Origin: Cladorhizidae sp. MBARI D1340-BT2
Lineage: Eukaryota > Porifera > Demospongiae > Poecilosclerida > Cladorhizidae
Assembly (NCBI GenBank): GCA_028752905.1
Contig: JAQNBH010000009.1
Coordinates: 42,600,509 to 42,664,508 of the forward strand
Length of the DNA: 64,000 nt
Reading direction: 5' to 3'
Position 1 is the stretch's first letter, and each line of letters opens with the position of its first letter. The notes below the pieces were generated by a model. The model worked only from the letters and a program-made list of their open reading frames with translations, did not search any database and had not been told where the DNA came from. The position numbers and the translations under genes were made by a program. Shown here piece after piece: positions 10,640 through 23,600 of this stretch.

Positions 10640-13400
10640 AACCACAACCATAATGAGTACCATCTTGTCAAGGATCATCCAGAAGACTAGTTAATGACTT
10701 TGGAAGGAAACTGAGGAGGATATATACTTGCTCCCATTAATGAAAGCCTTCAACCAAAACCGGATCTGAACTACAGAAGCGGCAGATGCATTCACTGCAA
10801 TCCTCCCCAAGACCACTTAGCCCACTACAACCAGCTGAAGAAAACACCACAAGGAGCTCACAGGGACAGAAAGTTTTAAGTCAGCTACCTTACTTAAAAG
10901 CAGTGTGAGGAAGAAGTTGAACTCTGCTTCAAGGAACCAAGAAATTAGGCAAGAAATCACTTCTCAAACTTCTTCTACTTCCAACTAGTACTCAAATTGT
11001 AAATCTCTTCCAACACATAGGTTGACTATCTCACAAATACTTGAGGAATTTTGACATCCCACAAGCAACACATAGCCTCAAGAAGTGCAAGGGTGCTTCA
11101 GCACCTGGAGAAGATAAGATTGAATGTGCACACCTATAGAAACTACTAGCTTTGTAACCATCATTTCATGACCAACCTTTTACAAAAAATCTTCTATCCT
11201 CACCTCCATCATCTCAAGAGGCAAAATTAAAATTATTCTTATCTATAAAAGCTGCCAATATTATAGACCCTGGGAACTATCACCCAGTCACCCTCTCCTC
11301 AGCCATAGGAAAACTATTTCACAAGATTACACTATGAGGCTGGAAATACTGCCTCCAACAAGATCACTGACCCACCAATACAAAAGGGTGGCACCATGGA
11401 ATATATTTTCACCATTACTTCAATCATCGAATGTGCGAGATCAAACAAACCACTAGTTTTGAATTCACAAAAGGCCTTTGGATCCATCACACAAGCTTAC
11501 CTTGGACATATTATATACTAGCACTTCACCTTGAGGTAGCTACCCTGTGTCAAAAATTACATTGCAGATATCTGCAGTCATCTGAGAGCCCTGGTATTTA
11601 TAAAGCAAAATGACTTTCCCAATTACCTGTGGCCTATTTCAAGGTGATACTATGTCCCCTGTTGTATTTCTCCTCGCCTTAAACCCAATTATCCAACTCG
11701 CATACAACTCTAGCCCAGGTTTCAAGTTCTAAATCCCATCTCATCTGCCTCTAACCCAATAGGGTGCACCATTCACTATGAATGGAATGAACTGAACTGA
11801 AATGAACACATGGCTGGTACAGACACAGTGTCCAACTACAGCAAGGAGGTGAGGCTGAATAAACTACCAAAATTGGTCCTCCAAGGTAGTAAATTTATCT
11901 ACCATAAAATGGGAATTTGCAAGCCAATCAACTGAACCTTATCACTCAGAAGGAAACTCCCACCAACTTTGACTCCATCCTCTCACAATGAAGGTCAAAC
12001 TACAGTAAGATACTCAAAATCAGAGCATTTGCTGATGACATTACAGTGATCAACTCAGATGAAAAGGAGCACCAGCATTGCTGAATGCCAAGCCAAGATT
12101 TGGATCTGGAAATAATGAATGTGTGTCTCTAAGAAGATCTTATATAATCTCCTTACATGCATGCAATACTACTAACAAGACTGAATTCCTTCACAGAACT
12201 TCAAACGGTGCAATCTTCCAGCAACCTTCTCTCTAGACTAAAGTCCACTCTCATTGCAGTAGATGCCCAACTAATCAAGGGGGTAATACAAGACCTGGCT
12301 GCATCTACAAACACTATATAGCATCTTCTATGCAATTCTCCTTGGCATCAACGCAGTAACTACAATGAAGAAACTGGAAGATTTGGCCACAAGTTACACC
12401 AAAAAAGGTTAAAAATCCAAAATCTGCCACTAGAGCCATCCAGTTTTCACCCGTCAGTTCTCAACCTACCTTGTTCTCCAGAGTTAAGATGAAAGCCAAA
12501 CTAGGCTATTTGTCAGTCATCAGAAGATCTTTAGATCTGCTTGTACAAAATCCATTCACCCTACTACAGGACCCATCTATCCAAGTTGACCTGAATACCC
12601 TGTCTAAGTGCCTACCTCTCCTTAAAGTGAGCATTTAATCAATATTCCAAACCAAGATGTATACCAAGTTAGTTCAAATAGCAGCAAAAAGAAAGTGGGA
12701 CTACCACCTGGACTCACTCCGAGTATATCTAAATTCAAAGACATAACTTCTCTCGATAAAAACAAGGTATGGCAGAAGAACAACCATGGTCTTACACTTG
12801 GACAACTATCATTTCTACTAAAAGAAGGCTCACAAACTCAACCAACTCCAATAAGCTTATCCTGGTGGAAAATACAACATGGTAAAAAATGTCAACTTTG
12901 TAGCTATCTCAGGCCTATCTTAGCCCACATCCTCAATGTATGTCATGTGACCTTAAACCAAGACACGACTCTGTTCTCGTCCTACTAAGGAGATAAAACC
13001 TTACCTTCCAAAAGGACTGCATCTACGCTGACTTTGATGGATTTAGAACCAAGATAAACTCACCTGCTACAGTTCTCACATCCTTGAGCACACCCCTCCC
13101 CTCCACTCAGATCTAGTAATCATTGATGATGAAAAGTCTGTGTGGATGCTTGAATTAACAATACCAACAAACTCTGAAACTAGTCCAGCCAGAACAAGGT
13201 AAAGAAGACTACCACCATCTGATATCAGACATGGAGAACAAGGGCTACAGAATATTGTACAAACACAAGAATCAGAAGTGATGATAATAATGTCCTCCCA
13301 TCAGATTGTATCGGTCATGCCCTCCCCATCCTGGTTAAGGTGTCCTTGATAGCCATCATTGCTTCTCAACAAATATTCCAGGTTCAACCGATTAGACTGG
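10640..13400 (+). pseudogene. decayed non-LTR retrotransposon (RT plus restriction-like endonuclease)
   Basis: Scattered plus-strand frames follow the order of a non-LTR polyprotein. An NYHPVTLSSAIGKLFHKI-like RT entry motif lies near 11275. A GDTMSPVVFLLALNPII-like motif lies at about 11645. The catalytic FADD box reads AFADDITVINSD at about 12027. A Cys-rich CQLCSYLRPILAHILN segment lies near 12890. Near 13105 there is DLVIIDDEKSVWMLELTIP, resembling the PD-(D/E)XK-type restriction-like endonuclease of R2-type elements. Every region is interrupted by stops and frameshifts, so it is long dead. Clade assignment (R2-like superfamily) is inferred from the C-terminal endonuclease arrangement. 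It is a different family from the copies at 37.3 and 61.3 kb. Ends are approximate. Confidence 0.75.
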
Positions 13401-13769
13401 AGCACATCAAGACCCCTCCTATGTTAACATATTATTTGAAAACCACCCTCTCTCACCACCTTGCCATGTATGAACTCCTACAGATATGTAGAATTGCATG
13501 TGTCTGTATCCAAGGTTTCACTTTTGTTATTTATTCTATCTTCTTAGCTACTTCACTTATTGAAAAATTCAACAAAGGCTCTAACACATTCCCCCCCCCC
13601 CTCCCACGCCCCCCTACACACACCCCACTGGTAGGTCCTGCTGGTGCAACTGACAGATCTTGTTTACTAGGCAACAATTATGTTTTCAAGATGGTATGGC
13701 ATCCAGACAAGCTAGCGTAACAACAGAATGTCTGTGACCAAATACTTGAGTCACTTCTCTTTTTTTGTC

Positions 13770-13800
13770 TGGGGTACGTGTGTGTGTGTGTGTGTGTGTG
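13770..13800. repeat. (GT)n microsatellite
   Basis: A short run of alternating GT, followed at 14027-14042 by an AT run. Confidence 0.85.
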
Positions 13801-13849
13801 TTGTGTGCATGTTTATTAGCTTAGCATACGTGTGTCCAAAATGGAGGCT

Positions 13850-13980
13850 ATGTTAAAGCTCACAAATGGAAGTAGTTTGCTAGCAGGTCTGCCTCTACCC
13901 CTATACACTGGGGAAAACCCCCAGTGAAATGTCAAAATTACAGAGGCAGTGTCATTGTCAACAGGGTTTGACAGAATTTT
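13850..13980. repeat. short interspersed repeat, right copy
   Basis: Shares ATGTCAAAATTACAGAGGCA and AGGGTTTGACA with the segment at 10185-10285. The two copies bracket the non-LTR remnant. Confidence 0.35.
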
Positions 13981-13984
13981 TGCC

Positions 13985-14990
13985 ATATCCTCATACGTAA
14001 ATACATACACACACACATATTTACACGTATATATATATATAATTATACACTAGATACAATACTAAAAGAAGAGCAACCCAAGATTAACTATATTATATGT
14101 ACATGTATATTGAGTCTGCTGTTGTTCCAAGTAGTTAAACAAAGCAGAGCAGCTCTTTCATTGTGTTTCGTCCATATATACCGATCTTACCCCAGGAAAG
14201 TTTAAATTCTAGACAATCCCATGAATATACTAATTTGTCACATTCACATAAAAAATCAAAAAAATCAATTAAAAAAACAGAAAATTAATAACTTGTACTT
14301 TCAGCCGACATAAAATACTTTAAGGATTCTCTTTAAACTTTAAATCGGCCTTTTGTTCTTAGTGCCAACATCTCAACTGAAATATATACTTGTCTTCATT
14401 AAGGCAAATTCAAATTGTCCTGATGGAGACTGAAACATTGACACTAAATAATCCTGAAGTAAATAATAATAGATTGAATAAATTCATCTATCTAACAGAT
14501 CTATAGTACATACAGACTGTATACTTCTAAATCACTAACGCTTGATCACATGTCTACTTCTAGATGGTAGAGGTCGAGTGACAGGGGTCACCCTGGTTAT
14601 GGGACCGAGGGCCCCCCTAATGTGTTGCTGCAAGAGGTTGGTCCAAACCTCTAGTAGGTTGAATCAGTTCAGGTGGGTGTGAACCCAGACGTGGATTGTG
14701 CCACATTCAAACCACTTCGGTTCAACAGACAAAATCTTGGTCTTCTCCAGGCTCACACTGTGTTCTGACTCTTTCATGTGTAGCTATAAATGTGCCCGAG
14801 TTTGAATTCCCAGGCCATCGATGTTCAATGAAGATAGGGATCTTTCAGCTCCAAAATATGAGGCATCAGTCATCACATTTGATGTGATAGTCGGGACCAA
14901 GGACCTTCCGTTTCAGAATCTTGTCCTTCTGTCAGCAACTGCCATAAGGTGATGATTGGTTTGAAGTAAGCTGGTATTCCATACTGATTC
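13985..14990. other. no recognised gene
   Basis: AT-rich DNA. A weak plus-strand open frame at 14696-14887 has no recognisable motif. Confidence 0.4.
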
Positions 14991-15360
14991 AGAATCCCAG
15001 CCAGGTCAGGTCTGATTCAGACTTCATCCCAGCCAGGTCAGGTCTACTCAGACAGTGCATCGTGCATCCCAGTCAGGTCAGGTGTAACTCAGACAGTGCA
15101 TCCCAGTCAGGTCTGGTCTAACTCAGACAGTGCATCCCAGTCAGTCAGGTCAGGTGTAACTCAGACAGTGCATCCCAGTCAGGTCAGGTGTAACTCAGAC
15201 AGTGCATCCCAGTCAGGTCAGGTCTAACTCAGACAGTGCATCCCAGTCAGGTCAGGACTAACTCAGACAGTGCATCCCAGTCAGGTCAGGTCTAACTCAG
15301 ACAGTGCATCCCAGTCAGGTCAGGTCTAACTCACAGTGCATCCCAGTCAGGTCTGGTCTA
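14991..15360. repeat. ~34-bp minisatellite (CAGACAGTGCATCCCAGTCA)
   Basis: About ten tandem copies containing AACTCAGACAGTGCATCCCA followed by GTCAGGTCAGGT, with small indels between copies. Confidence 0.93.
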
Positions 15361-17888
15361 TGATTGTGTTTGTAGACCCTTCTCAGCTATTCGGATACTT
15401 CATGTGCGTGATTTTACGGTATGTCTTTTCTTCTTCTTAAGAGCTCAAAGTGAGAACTTCCAACTACCCTCACAAGAAAGCTTACCTCACTCATTCCCGT
15501 TAGCTCAACTTTTCCTTCATTTACTGACAAAAAGGAAGTGCATCTTGTTCAAGATCATAATCTGTGAATCACGATACCTGGAAAGACTGTTCACTTCCAC
15601 AAAAAATCAGGATGGGAAAGGTAAGTGGTGTGGCTGATTTTTTCAGGAGAAACTTTTCTTCTGACATGCAGGAAATGTCAAGCCATTTAATAATGTACAC
15701 CTTACCAAATTGGCACATGGCAGCTGGAATATCTAAAGAGTTACACATTAAGAACAAAGGAATCTTGCCATTATTTACTTTCAAGTAGCTAGCTATATGA
15801 GGGATAAAACATTATTTCAGTTGAAATTCACACCTTAAACTTGTCAGCAAAATGTTGAATTAACTCCCAACTTTGGTCAACAGCACCCACGACATCGCTC
15901 TCAATATTACTGCTGGGAAGTTGACAAATAAAAACGTAGACATACACGGAAAAAAAAAAAAAACAGCCACCAAATTCACGAGGTAACAAATTTTGATGAG
16001 AAGGTGGAGCAGACATCTATAACATTAATCCAAACACAGTAACAACAAAAAAAAACTAAGAATGGTAATCAGTAGTCATATGAGCGCCTCCAGGTGCTTG
16101 CATTAAGCACAAATTACTCTCGTCAGTTGTTAAAACTTGCCCAATCCTGTCTTTGGTATATATATAGCTAGATTTTGATCAGGTTAGTGGCCAGAGAAAT
16201 TCACATTTTACATTCTTAACCTTTGTTGTCAATCATGGATGAAGGCTAGAGCATCTAACAGAAACATCAAGTGAGCAAATGTAAGTTCATTATTGAGCAA
16301 GTCATCGTATATATACATCTATAATTATGCTATTTCAACTGAGAGTTTCTTCTCTTGGTCGAGTCATAATCACAGCAGCACTATATGAATCTTGTGTTTT
16401 CAACAGATGGTCACACATGCCTCCAGTATTTATCACAAGTTAATTTTAAAAATAACAAAAGCAAAAAATTCTTTGTGCACTCAATCTCCATATTATACAA
16501 GTTTGCGACGGTGAAGATCACGAGAGACGCTACAAGTAGTCGGGAAATATCATGTCTACAAAATCTCCTGGACAATGCTCTGAAGCTGAGGATCAGAATC
16601 AATTTGCTATTGCTATTGTACCTCTGAGGCATCTGGTTCCTTCCTACAAATATTGAAGACCTGTGTAGCCATTCTAATTAAAAGCAGTCGAGATAATTTG
16701 CATGTGCAAGTATCTATATATAGGTTAGGTAAGTGTTGGGTCAGTGGCATGCGGTGAATATCTAGAGTGATCTAAAATCACCACTAGTTTGGGGAGACGA
16801 GAAAAATAATAATTTGAATCTCATAAAATTGGGTTATGATATAAAATAGCTACATCCTTATTTGTACGACATATATGATGGCACTTGAAAACTTGTAATA
16901 AAAAGTTGAGTTCATAAGAGGTATGGCGGATAAGAGAGGTGCATTCTTTTCCTCTGACTCAAGGACTCGGAATTGTTTTCTATTGGCTGCAATCTCTTCC
17001 TGCTTGTAGGATCTGTAGAAAGTACAAGAAGAACTTCATCATATTGTGACTCTATATAGAATAGTTCACGGTGGAAACCTTTCCAGATTTTATCTCTGTT
17101 TCACTCACAGCAGGCATCTTGTAGCCATATCTCTAACAAGTCAATTATTATCTGCCCTCTATTACTGATCTGATAGGTACCACATGTGTCTGGCATATCC
17201 TTCTCAAAGAACGATACTACACTTGAACGAGCGAGAATCTAGCAGACAATTGAACTTGATCTGACAGTGGATACTTTCATTTTGATTTTTTCCAGTGAAA
17301 TATTATTATTTTGACCTTAATCCACAAAAGATTTCTGATTAATGTAAATGCTGGTCTAGAGAGTATTTCTCACACAACTAGGGACCAGAGAGACACACGA
17401 ACCCAACTCATGGTATTCTCCAAGCTCTGCCTTCAACAGTTCAATTATCATACCCATTCTACTTCTAGTTTTAGTATGGCACAGAGCTATATAGTATATA
17501 ATGCTTACCCATAAAACCTATGTACATGCACGAGCATTGATATTGTTAAGCTTGTCGCCGACTGATATGAGCACATCACTTACTTAACAACTAGCATTTA
17601 CTGTACAACCAAAGATCAACAGAGAAGTCAGAAAATGTATCAATACTTTTCCAAGCAGTAGAATCGGGGGGGGGGGGGGAAATATAATAATTACAAAAAA
17701 AGAAGCAAATAATAATAATTAGTATTATATGGACTGGTCTAGCATCAGGAATCTTCTTTCCAGGAGACTTCCTTTCTCTAAAGTGAAGCAAGAGGGTTGC
17801 ATGTTGCAGAAGAACATCCAGAAACAGCAACAAAGGCCTAGAAGAGAGTTTATGATGGGACTGCCAAAAGTCAGCATTTTTCATTTTT
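15361..17888. other. no confident gene; one MITE fragment inside
   Basis: Mostly unique sequence. A stretch at 15435-15616 is bounded by ttcttaag and a gtaagt donor and looks like an exon on the plus strand, but I recognise no protein in any frame. G run at 17666-17679. The foldback fragment at 16225-16345 is listed separately. Confidence 0.4.
16225..16345. mobile_element. foldback MITE, half copy d
   Basis: GATGAAGGCTAGAGCATCTA, then a decayed TTATTGAGCAAGTCAT and CAACTGAGAGTTTC mark the right arm of the foldback family. Confidence 0.65.
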
Positions 17889-18321
17889 GCTTGGTAGTGC
17901 AGTCTACTGGCACGTGCCTGCTTGGTAGTGCAGTCTACTGGCACGTGCCTGCTTGGTAGTGCAATCTACTGGCACGTGCCTGCTTGGTAGTGCCGTCTAC
18001 TGACATGTGCCTGCTTGGTAGTGCAGTCTACTGGCACGTACCTGCTTGGTAGTGCAGTCTACTGGCACGTGCCTGCTTGGTAGTGCAGTCTACTGGCACG
18101 TGCCTGCTTGGTAGTGCAGTCTACTGGCACGTGCCTGCTTGGTAGTGCAGTCTACTGGCACGTGCCTGCTTGGTAGTGCAGTCTACTGGCACGTGCCTGC
18201 TTGGTAGTGCAGTCTACTGGCACGTGCCTGCTTGGTAGTGCAGTCTACTGGCACGTGCCTGCTTGGTAGTGCAGTCTACTGGCACGTGCCGGTAAAACAT
18301 ATCTTTTACCCCAGTAGACTG
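17889..18321. repeat. 31-bp minisatellite ending in a foldback hairpin
   Basis: About thirteen near-identical copies of a 31-bp unit containing TTGGTAGTGCAGTCTACTGG and CACGTGCC. The last copy runs into GGTAAAA (18291-18297), a 6-base loop, TTTTACC (18304-18310) and CCAGTAGACTG (18311-18321). This is the reverse complement of CAGTCTACTGG at 18272-18282. The array therefore abuts a nested palindrome of which the monomer is one arm. Confidence 0.9.
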
Positions 18322-18381
18322 CTCTATGATAATCAGAATACCTCTATACATACTTCTTTTCCCCTCCAAGTACAGCTCACT

Positions 18382-18939
18382 GTATATGTATGTACTGGTG
18401 TATATGTATGTACTGGTGTATATGTATGTACTGGTGTATATGTATGTACTGGTGTATATGTATGTACTGGTGTATATGTATGTACTGGTGTATATGTATG
18501 TACTGGTGTATATGTATGTACTGGTGTATATGTATGCACTGGTGTATATGTATGCACTGGTGTATATGTATGTACTGGTGTATATGTATGTACTGGTGTA
18601 TATGTATGTACTGGTGTATATGTATGTACTGGTGTATATGTATGTACTGGTGTATATGTATGTACTGGTGTATATGTATGTACTGGTGTATATGTATGTA
18701 CTGGTGTATATGTATGTACTGGTGTATATGTATGTACTGGTGTATATGTATGTACTGGTGTATATGTATGTACTGGTGTATATGTATGTACTGGTGTATA
18801 TGTATGTACTGGTGTATATGTATGTACTGGTGTATATGTATGCACTGGTGTATATGTATGTACTGGTGTGGTGTATGTACTGGTGTATATGTATGTACTG
18901 GTGTATATGCATGTACTGGTGTATATGTATGTATTGGTG
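18382..18939. repeat. 18-bp minisatellite (TATATGTATGTACTGGTG)
   Basis: About 31 almost perfect copies of an 18-bp unit. Because 18 is a multiple of three and the unit lacks stops in several frames, open frames of about 190-260 codons appear on both strands. These are not genes. Confidence 0.97.
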
Positions 18940-19135
18940 AACAATGTCTGAGTTTGGCCTGTACATGATTGTGCTTATGGCAGTCAATCAGTTGGCTAAA
19001 ATAAATAGAGAAAGAAATAAGGAGGGAATGGCCATTTCTACCCTTCATTACTCCCATTGGTATGTCGTTCTCCTGCAGCACTACTGCACGTCCCACACAC
19101 ACACACGAGAGCATGTTTTGTTCAGGAAAGGTTCG

Positions 19136-19568
19136 TGTACAATGCACGCACTAAACACACCAACAATGTGTAATGCATGCACTAAACACAACAACAATGT
19201 GTAATGCACGCACTAAACACAACAACAATGTGTAATGCATGCACTAAACACAACAACAATGCGTAATGCACGCACTAAACACAACAACAATGTGTAATGC
19301 ATGCACTAAACACAACAACAATGCGTAATGCACGCACTAAACACAACAACAATGTGTAATGCATGCACTAAACACAACGTGTAATGCACGCACTAAACAC
19401 AACAACAATGTGTAATGCATGCACTAAACACAACAACAATGTGTAATGCACGCACTAAACACACCAACAATGTGTAATGCATGCACTAAACACAACAACA
19501 ATGCGTAATGCACGCACTAAACACAACAACAACGCGTAATGCACGCACTAAACACAACAACAATGTGT
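19136..19568. repeat. 31-bp minisatellite with 62-bp dimeric order
   Basis: About fourteen copies of a 31-bp unit containing AATGCAYGCACTAAACACAA. Copies with ATGCATGC and ATGCACGC alternate through most of the array, so the unit of amplification is probably a 62-bp dimer. Confidence 0.93.
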
Positions 19569-19698
19569 AGTGTACAAGAACAATAAACAAAGTTGGACAA
19601 AACTTCAAAGGCCTTGGCAACTCTGAAGTTCTGACTTGGTGTAGACTTCCACCACTCGACTATAATATTCAGAAGCTACAAAAGAAGACCAACAAAAC

Positions 19699-19988
19699 TT
19701 AGGAGGGGAAGGTCAGCGAGGGAGGAGGTCAGCGAGGGAGGGAAGGTCAGCGAGAGAAGGGGAGGTCAGCTAGGGGAGGGAGGTCAGCGAGGGAGGGGAA
19801 GGTCAGCGAGGGAGGGAAGGTCAGCGAGGGAAGGGGAGGTCAGCGAGGGAAGGGGAGGTCAGTGAGGGAGGGGAAGGTCAGCGAGGGAGGGGGAGGCCAG
19901 TGAGGGAGGGAAGGTCAGCGAGGGGAGGGGGAGGTCAGCAAGGGAGGGGGAGGTCAGCGAAGGAGGGGGAGGCCAGCGAGGGAGGGGA
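19699..19988. repeat. ~20-bp G-rich minisatellite (GGTCAGCGAGGGAGGGGAA)
   Basis: Purine-rich tandem copies of about 18-21 bp with variable G runs. Confidence 0.92.
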
Positions 19989-20426
19989 AGGAAAACAGCA
20001 ACTATATTGGCCATCACAATTGGTGTGCAAGACTATAAATGGTAAAGGGTAATCTGACCGGCTGTGTGTACATGGGCACAATCACGTTTCCTTTCTTTTG
20101 TAACAGGTTAATCCAATGCATTTCCTCGTCTTTTCGTGCCATTGATCTCTTCGCACCCTTGAGATAGCTCGCGCCTTCACAGTTGTGATCCTTATTTCAC
20201 CAAAAATTGTGCACATGCTATCCGATCTGTGCGAGGGCACACGTGCTCTTTTCACCCTGCAGGTGCTCAGAGAAATAGGGTGCTGCCTCGGACCTCGTGT
20301 AGTACGCGGAGGTTCTAACTGGATGATAGTTCATGCACTGACTACTTTAGGAAATACACTAGTTTATTTTCCTTTTTACCTAGATCCTAACCAGTTCCGT
20401 GGAACAAGTTAGAATCTAGATTATAA
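19989..20426. other. no recognised gene
   Basis: Unique sequence downstream of the DTL stop (that gene is on the minus strand). Further DTL tail exons could lie here or further left, but I recognised none. Confidence 0.4.
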
Positions 20427-20448
20427 ATTAAAAAATAAAATAAAATAA

Positions 20449-20485
<37 letters not shown>

Positions 20486-20585
20486 TATACTACTACTACT
20501 ACTACTAATAATAATAATAATAATAATAATAATAGTAATAAAATAACAGTAATAATAATAATAATAATAAACAATAAAAATAAAT
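20427..20585. repeat. (TAA)n microsatellite
   Basis: TAA/TAC/TAG triplet runs with interruptions, about 70 bp beyond the DTL stop codon. Confidence 0.93.
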
Positions 20586-20653
20586 TAATTAAAAAAAATT
20601 TTAAACCTGCAGTATGCACAGGTAATAGTACAGTAAACACCCAAAATTAGATA

Positions 20654-23600
20654 TTACATAGTTTGACCTTTGTACTCTTTGCACGATCCTACCACAGAGT
20701 CATCCTTGTTTCCTCCACCTCGCCCTCTCTTCAGCCTCCACACGCGCTTGGAGTTGTCATCTGAGCAGGTTACCAACTTGTCCAGAGCAGTGGGACACCA
20801 GCTTACTGCAGTGACCTCCTTGGAGACCGTCGACAACACAAGTGGTGGAGCTTCTGGGTTATCAACCTATGTTGGTATCATACAAATGTTTTTTTTAAAG
20901 TTGTTGATGCATTGTTGATACTTTTTGCTGCTAGTACACTTTTTGTTGCTACATTGTTGATAGATAAGTATCATAAGGAATTTCACAATGTTTTACAGCT
21001 AAGTCAGGTCAGGTCAAGTGAGGCTTGTATTACAGTTAACACCACAACAATGTGTCAACAACACAACATTGTCAGGGAAACCACAATGTCACACCAGAAT
21101 GTATCAACATACAACAATGCATCAACAACATGAGTCAACAACACAATGTTGCCAGGAAAACCACAATGCCACACTAGAATGTATCAACATACAACAATGC
21201 ATCAACAACATGAGTCAACAACACAACGTTGTCAGGAAAACCACAATGCCACACTGGAATGTATCAACATACAACAATGCGTCAACAACATGAGTATGCC
21301 AGGAAAAACACAATGTCACACTAGAATGTGTCAACATTCAACAACTAGTTAACCACACAACTACCCTTAATCAAAGCTACCAACACAACTACAACACAAC
21401 AGTGCTCAACATCAACAACAACACAGCAGCCATCGACTACACTCAAGGAGTCTCACCTCCCAAATGAATGCATTTCCACAGCCAGAACCAGATAGAAGGA
21501 ACCGGTCATCAGGACTCAAGCAAGATTTGACATAGAACGAAGAGATGTCGGCTCCATTGAAAGACTCCACTGCAAAAATATCACATGACTGTCAGGTGAC
21601 ATATCTAGCACACGTGACCTGTACATACCTGGCTTAGTGATGGATCCATTAGAGCAATACTTATAGATGCTAAAATAACAAGAGCCAAAAATAAATCGAA
21701 AGATGAAAAGATTGCCAAGATGTTTCCGAAAATGACTATGTCGACTCACGTGCCATTTCTGCTGGTGCCAAACAGGTAGCCATGGTGAGAGTCTGCCACC
21801 AGAGAGGTGAACCCTATCATTAAGATACTTCATTAGAGTGACAACACCTCAATGTAGCTTTGCACTAGTCTATTGTTTGGTATTTGGAATTGTGTTCAGC
21901 TCATCTACACTACTGACCTATGACCCTGAGAACCTCTGAGGTCATCTGACCTATAACCCTGAGAATCTCTGAGGTCATCTGACTATACCCTGAGAAACTC
22001 TGAGGTAATCTGACCTATACCCTGAGATCATCTGACCTATACCCTGAGATCATCTGACCTATAACCCTGAGGTCATCTAACTGAGAAACTCTGAGGTCAT
22101 CTGACCTATAATCCTGAGGTCATCTGATCTATAACCCTGAGAAACTCTGAGGTCATCTGACCTATAACACTGAGGTCATCTGATCTATAACTGTCATCTG
22201 ATCTATAACCCTGAGAAACTGAGGTCATCTGACCTTGAGAAACTGAGGTCATCAGACCTATAATCCTGAGAAACTCTGAGGTCATCTGATCTATAACCCT
22301 GAGAAACTCTGAGGTCATCAGACCCTATACCCTGAGAAACTCTGAGGTCATCTGACCTATAACCCTGAGAAACTCTGAGGTCATCTGACCTATACCCTGA
22401 GAAACTGTGAGGTCATCTGACCTATAACTGATAAACTCGGTCATCTGACCCTATACCCTGGGAAACTCTGAGGTCATCTGACCCTGATAAACTCGGAGGT
22501 CATCTGACCTATGACCCTGATAAACTCGGAGGTCATCTTTATGTACTTGCCAGCTTACCACATTTCTCTCCAGTCGGAAGGTCAAAGGATAAATAAGCTC
22601 GGGGAGGGGATGCTTTGCAGCTGCTGTATATAGTCCGGAGGTCCCACATCTTCACCAAACTGGATACATAAAGATGTGACGCTAATTTAAACTAATCACC
22701 AGAACATCGAACATTTGCTCTGTGCATAATTTAAACAGTGGTCGTAGCTAAGGGGAAGCCCCTTGGTTCAGGCCCACACATTGATTGTCGAGAAGATGAT
22801 CCTGCAAACAACTTGACGATGAGTGAGAAGCTTAGCTTGAAGGTGCTATCATATCAGGTGGACTTACGGCTGTCTATCCTGCCCCTCCAGTTCTAAGTGT
22901 TCCAACTTCCCCTCCAGTTCTAAGTGTTCTAACTGCCCCTCCAGTTCTAAGTGTTCCAACTGCCCCTCCAGTTCAACTGTTCCAACTGCCCCTCCAGTTC
23001 TAACTGTTCCAACTGCCCCTCCAGTTCTAACTGTTCCAACTTCCCCTCCAGTTCTAACTGTTCCAACTGCCCCTCCAGTTCTAACTGTTCCAACTTCCCC
23101 TCCAGTTCTAACTGTTCCAACTTCCCCTCCAGTTCTAACTGTTCCAACTGCCCCTCCAGTTCTAACTGTTCCAACTTCCCTACTCCAGTTCCAATCGTTC
23201 CAACTGCCCCCCCCCCCCAGTTCTAACTGTTCCAACTGCCCCTCCAGTTCTAAGTGTTCCAACTGCCCCTCCAGTTCTAACTGTTCCAACTGCCCCCCCA
23301 GTTCTAACTGTTCCAACTGCCCCTCCAGTTCTAAGTGTTCCAACTGCCCCTCCAGTTCTAACTGTTCCAACTGCCCCTCCAGTTCTAACTGTTCCAACTT
23401 CCCCTCCAGTTCCAACTGCCCCCCCTCCAGTTCTAACTGTTCCAACTTCCCTACTCCAGTTCCAATCGTTCCAACTGCCCCCCCCCCCCAGTTCTAACTG
23501 TTCCAACTGCCCCTCCAGTTCTAAGTGTTCCAACTGCCCCTCCAGTTCTAAGTGTTCCAACTGCCCCTCCAGTTCTAACTGTTCCAACTGCCCCTCCAGT

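Noticed and set aside
15435..15616. Exon-like segment between ttcttaag and a gtaagt donor
   Set aside because: Splice-like borders are present, but no frame gives a recognisable protein and no partner exon was found.
17889..18290. Possible CRISPR-like regular repeat
   Set aside because: Monomers are contiguous with no unique spacers, and the genome is eukaryotic. The same applies to the other arrays.
18214..19147. Overlapping open frames of 190-257 codons on both strands
   Set aside because: They translate an 18-bp tandem repeat in every frame. Nothing but the repeat is encoded.
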